Source: CAZOKZ01 sp964580585
GTDB taxonomy: Bacteria; Sumerlaeota; Sumerlaeia; SLMS01; JAHLLQ01
DNA length: 58,458 bases
Direction of reading: 5' to 3'
Assembly (NCBI GenBank): GCA_964580585.1
Contig: CAZOKZ010000025.1
Span: 1 to 58,458, forward strand
The notes beneath the pieces are model-generated. The model was not told the origin of the DNA and made no database searches. It saw only the letters and a list, made by a program, of their open reading frames with translations. Positions 54,606-58,458 of the stretch are shown in pieces; within the stretch, counting starts at the first letter, position 1; each line of letters opens with the position of its first letter. The translations under genes and the position numbers were made by a program.

Positions 54606-56137
54606 CCGGGGATCCTTTCTGGATTGGAATCGGTCTCGTGTTGCTCTGAAGAATAATCGGAATGGCGCCCCTTAGACTTAGCTTGTTTCAGCTTTCTCAA
54701 CCACTCTTTTGGATGTCGTAAGATTGGAAATATTTCACCTTTCCAATCTTCGTATCGATAAATATCGAGAGCCGGACCCGCAATTATAAATGCGAGAACA
54801 ACACCAACTTTCAAGACAAGATGGTCAACTAGTGTAATTCCAAACCAAGCTACTATCATGCAAATTGCGATCCAGGACATCCTCTTCCAAAGATAGCGTA
54901 CAGGGTAATATTTCTGGGAAAGTCTAAATGTGCCTAGTAAATAAAACAAGTATGACACTGTTGTTGCACTCGCAGCGCCAACACGGCCATATTTTGGTAT
55001 CAAGATGATATTCAAAGCCAAATTGATAGCAGCGGCTAAACCCATGATTCCCGCTTCTTGAGCGAGTTTCTTTTTAAGATGAATTCCTGGCGATATCGTA
55101 TATTGAATTCCGTTGAACACAACACCAAGTACCAATAATGAGACAACACTTTGTGCTCCATTATATTGCCCCCCGCCTAAAATATGCAGCAATGGACTTG
55201 AAATCGCTTCGACAGATAAAAATACGACACCCATGACAATGAGCATAAAATGCGCTACACGAGAAAATATATGAGGAGCGTTTTCGTTATTTGATTGGGA
55301 ATAAAAAAATGGCTGCCATGCATACAAAAAAGGAACCAAGACTAAAACATCCAACAAATTTGCAATCTTTGCTCCCATTACATAGATACCTAGTTCATCG
55401 AGTGAAGAGTATTGAGGAAGCAAATATCGATCGGAGACCTCAAGAACTTTTCTGGCCATCAGTGCCGGAACCATTGCAGCACCAAATGCCAGGAGAGGCT
55501 TCAGGCGAGTGAACTCAAAGTTAATATCCAATGATTTTAGGAAACCAGGAAATAGAATTACACCAGAGATCCCAAAGCCTATTACATTGGCTAATATCAT
55601 TCCATTCAAGCCCCACTTCATACCTACAATAAATACGATATTCAGTGTCGCAACAAGCGCAAAACATACTAATGAGTGAAAAGCATATCGCTTAGATTCC
55701 TGGCGAGTCTTCATCAACTGAAGAGGTAAACGTTGCAATGAAGTAAAGAGATAAAATAAAGCAGTAAGTCGAATCCAGGTAGCACTACCCTCGCCTTTAA
55801 ATATGATCACGCTTAGTTGATCAGCAAAAAACCAAACCATCAACGATATCAATAAAGAAAATGGTAAGAGAAATGCGAAAACAGTACCGAGAAGTCTGCG
55901 ACGACTGGCTTCTGTATTATTCTCCAGATAAAATCCGCGGGACAAACCTTGCGTAATTCCAGCAGAAGTAAGTAAACCCAAAATAAATACGGTTTGATAA
56001 AGCAAATCCATTGCACCAAATTCACTGCGAGACAAATATCGCGTATAAAGCGGCAGTAATATAAAGGTAAGACCACGTTGCAAAAAATTCGCAACGGCAT
56101 ACGTAGCCGAATTACTGAACAAGGACTTTATATTCAA
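54602..56137 (-). CDS. Wzx-type polysaccharide flippase
   Basis: A 511-residue integral membrane protein of the polysaccharide-transporter/MATE-like superfamily, about 12-14 hydrophobic helices. The start is typical (SNSATYAVANFLQRGLTFILLPLYTRYLS, then SRSEFGAMDL). These proteins flip undecaprenol-linked repeat units across the inner membrane for surface polysaccharide assembly. The C-terminal tail is Lys/Arg-rich and soluble. It overlaps genes on both sides by 4 bases (ATGA junctions), so coupled translation with the glycosyltransferase upstream is expected. AT-rich. Confidence 0.92.
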   Translation of the reverse strand: MNIKSLFSNSATYAVANFLQRGLTFILLPLYTRYLSRSEFGAMDLLYQTVFILGLLTSAGITQGLSRGFYLENNTEASRRRLLGTVFAFLLPFSLLISLMVWFFADQLSVIIFKGEGSATWIRLTALFYLFTSLQRLPLQLMKTRQESKRYAFHSLVCFALVATLNIVFIVGMKWGLNGMILANVIGFGISGVILFPGFLKSLDINFEFTRLKPLLAFGAAMVPALMARKVLEVSDRYLLPQYSSLDELGIYVMGAKIANLLDVLVLVPFLYAWQPFFYSQSNNENAPHIFSRVAHFMLIVMGVVFLSVEAISSPLLHILGGGQYNGAQSVVSLLVLGVVFNGIQYTISPGIHLKKKLAQEAGIMGLAAAINLALNIILIPKYGRVGAASATTVSYLFYLLGTFRLSQKYYPVRYLWKRMSWIAICMIVAWFGITLVDHLVLKVGVVLAFIIAGPALDIYRYEDWKGEIFPILRHPKEWLRKLKQAKSKGRHSDYSSEQHETDSNPERIPG

Positions 56138-57291
56138 TCAATTGCCTCACACGTATTAATTGAGGAAAAAGATAGAAGATTAGCTTCTATACGCTCAGCA
56201 GCCTTTTGCCATGTAAACTTATCTTCTATATATTTTCTGCCTGCACTTCCTCTTTTTTCACAATAAGCAGGATCAGCTATCATCTTCTCGATTAATTCGA
56301 TCAATTTGGATTCATCCAAATGTGGAAAATAATCGATGTGATTGCCATAAATGCTTCGCAAAATTGGAATATCAGAAGCAATGCATGGTTTCCCGAAGAA
56401 AAAAGCTTGCATTGGAGGCATTCCAAATCCTTCAAAGGAAGTAGGATAAACCAAGGCACGACAAGAATTCATCAACTCCCAAAGTTTTTCGTCACTTACA
56501 AAACCATGGAAGACAATATTTTTAGAACCTCCAGCAAGTTCTTTCAATGATTGTTCCTCTGGCCCCGTACCACAAATATGACACTCAATATTTTGTTTTA
56601 TTTTCTTTGTTGCACGAATGAGAAGATCGACATTCTTTAATGGAGCCAATCTTCCAACATACAGAAATATTGGAACCGTAACTGCTGGAGAATTCCTAAC
56701 ATGATCATGATCATCTAAATCGATTCCTGGGAAAATCGGTTCGGCGATTTCTTTGCCAGCAAGCCATTTTGACATATAATCACCAGCAAGCTCAGAATTT
56801 GGAAAGAGAACTTGAGATTCTAAATATGCTTTACGAGTATTTTCCCAACTTGACTTAAAGTACCCATGGTACTTTGAACGAAATCGATCACCGCCTACTT
56901 CCTCAAGCCAAAGAGGACATTCATACACAAATTGAGCAACTGGGACATTGATAATTTTCCCCATTTTACAGGCTTTGATCGCTGATTCACGCAAAACACC
57001 CAAAATCCAATCAGGCCTAAACTTCTGCAAAATTATTTTCAAGTGTGTCTGATCTGTAACCCGCTCAATGAATTTGTCAAGTTTCCGATAAATACGGTTT
57101 TGACGAGGAATAGAGGGGCGATATATAATTTTCATATTTTCTGTTGGACTCACCCACCCTAAATCATGAATAGCGTACACGAGCACATCATGTCCACGCT
57201 TCGCTAAGTACTCTGCAAAACGGAATATTGCATAATACCCCCCGCCCGATTCGTGCGGCATTAAATTCTCAATAATAAATGCTAATCTCAT
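56134..57291 (-). CDS. Glycosyltransferase family 4
   Basis: A GT-B fold, GT4-type glycosyltransferase (385 residues). The N-terminal domain begins MRLAFIIENLMPHESGGGYYA and the C-terminal nucleotide-sugar site has LYVGRLAPLKNVDLLIRA, CGTGPEEQSLKELA and the Glu-containing TSFEGFGMPPMQAFFFGKPCIASD motif. Acts at the inner face of the membrane to extend a lipid-linked oligosaccharide; donor and linkage unknown. ATG 57291 overlaps the previous stop by 4 bases; the frame is open further upstream to 57333 but that is inside the neighbouring gene. AT-rich. Confidence 0.9.
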   Translation of the reverse strand: MRLAFIIENLMPHESGGGYYAIFRFAEYLAKRGHDVLVYAIHDLGWVSPTENMKIIYRPSIPRQNRIYRKLDKFIERVTDQTHLKIILQKFRPDWILGVLRESAIKACKMGKIINVPVAQFVYECPLWLEEVGGDRFRSKYHGYFKSSWENTRKAYLESQVLFPNSELAGDYMSKWLAGKEIAEPIFPGIDLDDHDHVRNSPAVTVPIFLYVGRLAPLKNVDLLIRATKKIKQNIECHICGTGPEEQSLKELAGGSKNIVFHGFVSDEKLWELMNSCRALVYPTSFEGFGMPPMQAFFFGKPCIASDIPILRSIYGNHIDYFPHLDESKLIELIEKMIADPAYCEKRGSAGRKYIEDKFTWQKAAERIEANLLSFSSINTCEAID

Positions 57292-58457
57292 TTTTTTCTC
57301 TCCTTCTTTCGAAGTGAGATTGCTGCACGACACGCCTCAATCAAAGTGTCTGCTCTATGCTTCCAAGTGTGCTTTGATATTAATTCTTCACGAAGAGATT
57401 TACCAGTTAAACCTGATTGAAATGCTTCTATTGCATTCCGTAATGAAATGTCCAAACCATTTTTATCGAGAGGATCGTATAAAAACGTAGCTTCGCTATT
57501 ACTTAAATAATCGGTTATTTGGCCTTGATTAGATGATACGATGATTTTGCCCATAGCCATTGCCTCAAACATCTTCATCGGAGAAAAAAAGAATAACTCC
57601 TGCTTTGGGTATGGCATGACCATGATATCTGCAACGTCGATCACTGATGGCATTTCAGAGTATGGCAGTGATCCAGTAAATATAATTCTATCCTTGATTC
57701 TATCGGGTACATTATCCAAACCCAAAGACTGAACATCTTTAATTGTACCTATTATGATTACTTTTAGTTGTTCATATTCACCCAATATTGGAACAACGGA
57801 TTTTAGAAAATGCCCGACTCCATGATAGGCGACCTGATTTCCCGAAAAACCTATTACAATTTCATTGTTGATTTCCCACTGTTGTTTTTTCAAACTTCGA
57901 TCTACCATATTCTTTGGTTTAAAATATTCTGGATCAGCACCATTAGGACAACTGAACAACCTTGATGTGTTTATTTTTTTTCTTATTATCATCTCTTTCG
58001 TAATATTAGAAATGTACAGTATTGAATCTGCAGTCATTAATCGATATTTATCCAATAATACCGGGAGCGACGATTTGATTCCATAGAGTGTTTTCAACTC
58101 CTCAACCGGCCCATCGGTGTTTATGACCAACGGTATTCTTAATATCATGGTTGTTATTGGAAAAGAAAATATTTGATCAGGTCGTGCTACAACAACATCG
58201 GGTTTATATTCACGTATCAATCGTAATTCCGATGGGATATACCTAAGCGAGAACAATGCATGCTTCAATAAACCACGTAGACGTCTTTTTCTTTTTACCA
58301 GGTACTTCTTTGGCGACGGAGAGTCTCCAAAAATAACTTGATTGCCCTTTTTTTTCGCTCCATTCATAATGCGGCAGACAATATTATCGGTAGAATACTT
58401 TTCAATAAGATCATAGAACATCGCTGGTGGAGAAAAATTTTGATTCATAAAGATCAA
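57288..58457 (-). CDS. Glycosyltransferase family 4, cut by the window edge
   Basis: Another GT4-type transferase of the same operon. The visible part has an N-terminal GT-B Rossmann domain (FMNQNFSPPAMFYDLIEKY) and the C-terminal motifs IGFSGNQVAYHGVGHFL, GSLPYSEMPSVIDVADIMVMPYP and FSPMKMFEAMAMGKIIVSS. The sequence begins at the window edge (TTG 58457 or ATG 58448); family proteins begin with a few residues before this point (MKI-L-F-x-N-Q), so the true start probably lies just outside. Its ATG-TGA end overlaps the next gene by 4 bases. Confidence 0.88.
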   Translation of the reverse strand: MIFMNQNFSPPAMFYDLIEKYSTDNIVCRIMNGAKKKGNQVIFGDSPSPKKYLVKRKRRLRGLLKHALFSLRYIPSELRLIREYKPDVVVARPDQIFSFPITTMILRIPLVINTDGPVEELKTLYGIKSSLPVLLDKYRLMTADSILYISNITKEMIIRKKINTSRLFSCPNGADPEYFKPKNMVDRSLKKQQWEINNEIVIGFSGNQVAYHGVGHFLKSVVPILGEYEQLKVIIIGTIKDVQSLGLDNVPDRIKDRIIFTGSLPYSEMPSVIDVADIMVMPYPKQELFFFSPMKMFEAMAMGKIIVSSNQGQITDYLSNSEATFLYDPLDKNGLDISLRNAIEAFQSGLTGKSLREELISKHTWKHRADTLIEACRAAISLRKKERKK

Positions 58458-58458
58458 C

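Noticed and set aside
1..58458. rRNA, tRNA, CRISPR and insertion sequences
   Set aside because: No tRNA cloverleaf with CCA-type end, no regular spaced repeats and no transposase or integrase motif was found in a read-through of both strands; a tRNAscan and CRISPR search would settle it.

Overview
The window is 58 kb of chromosome from a Gram-negative bacterium of moderate GC content. Envelope lipoproteins, AsmA-like and Wzx-like proteins, GspG-like C-terminal ends, a DWG-type Ser/Thr kinase fused to WD40 repeats, LacI/AraC hybrid regulators and large multidomain secreted proteins together suggest a planctomycete/PVC-like or candidate-phylum bacterium (for example Sumerlaeota or Hydrogenedentota). 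That placement is inferred from protein style, not from a marker gene. No rRNA, tRNA, CRISPR array, transposase or phage gene was found.

The dominant theme is alpha-glucan (starch/glycogen-like) use. Four separate secreted enzymes carry GH13 domains: one with three N-terminal starch-binding-type modules (177-3209); one with two glycogen-binding-like modules and a downstream RmlD-like reductase (14883-18178); one with an Ig domain, a beta-propeller and two HYDIN-like domains (26011-30039); and a GH13-GH31 double enzyme with a GH2-like sugar-binding start, apparently broken by a one-base frameshift (47375-52440). Two of these are divergent from paralogous XylR-type regulators (18329 and 52613), with inverted repeats between the genes. 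A transmembrane Ser/Thr kinase-like protein with about 15 WD40 repeats ends in a CBM20 starch-binding domain (34658-39253) and may link extracytoplasmic glucan to a cytoplasmic kinase domain.

Layout: 0-3.3 kb amylase; 3.3-11.2 kb housekeeping (recX, AsmA-like, wecB, a QYGS-repeat membrane protein with a pseudopilin-like end, bioF); 11.2-14.5 kb signalling and redox/NO stress (receiver protein, rhodanese, YuiH-like Mo enzyme, Rrf2 regulator, Ric); 14.9-19.5 kb amylase operon and its regulator; 19.6-25.6 kb an envelope operon of three lipoproteins and a 1242-residue secreted protein; 26-30.4 kb third amylase with a premature stop; 30.5-34 kb LTD protein and GT-C membrane protein; 34.6-42 kb kinase, PilX/DUF4900-like protein and FN3 protein; 42.2-47.2 kb beta-helix/FG-GAP protein and DEAD-box helicase; 47.4-53.8 kb GH13-GH31 enzyme and regulator; 53.8-58.5 kb a more AT-rich glycan operon (sulfotransferase, flippase, two glycosyltransferases) running off the right edge.

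No sugar transporter is present, so uptake of the released oligosaccharides must be encoded elsewhere.
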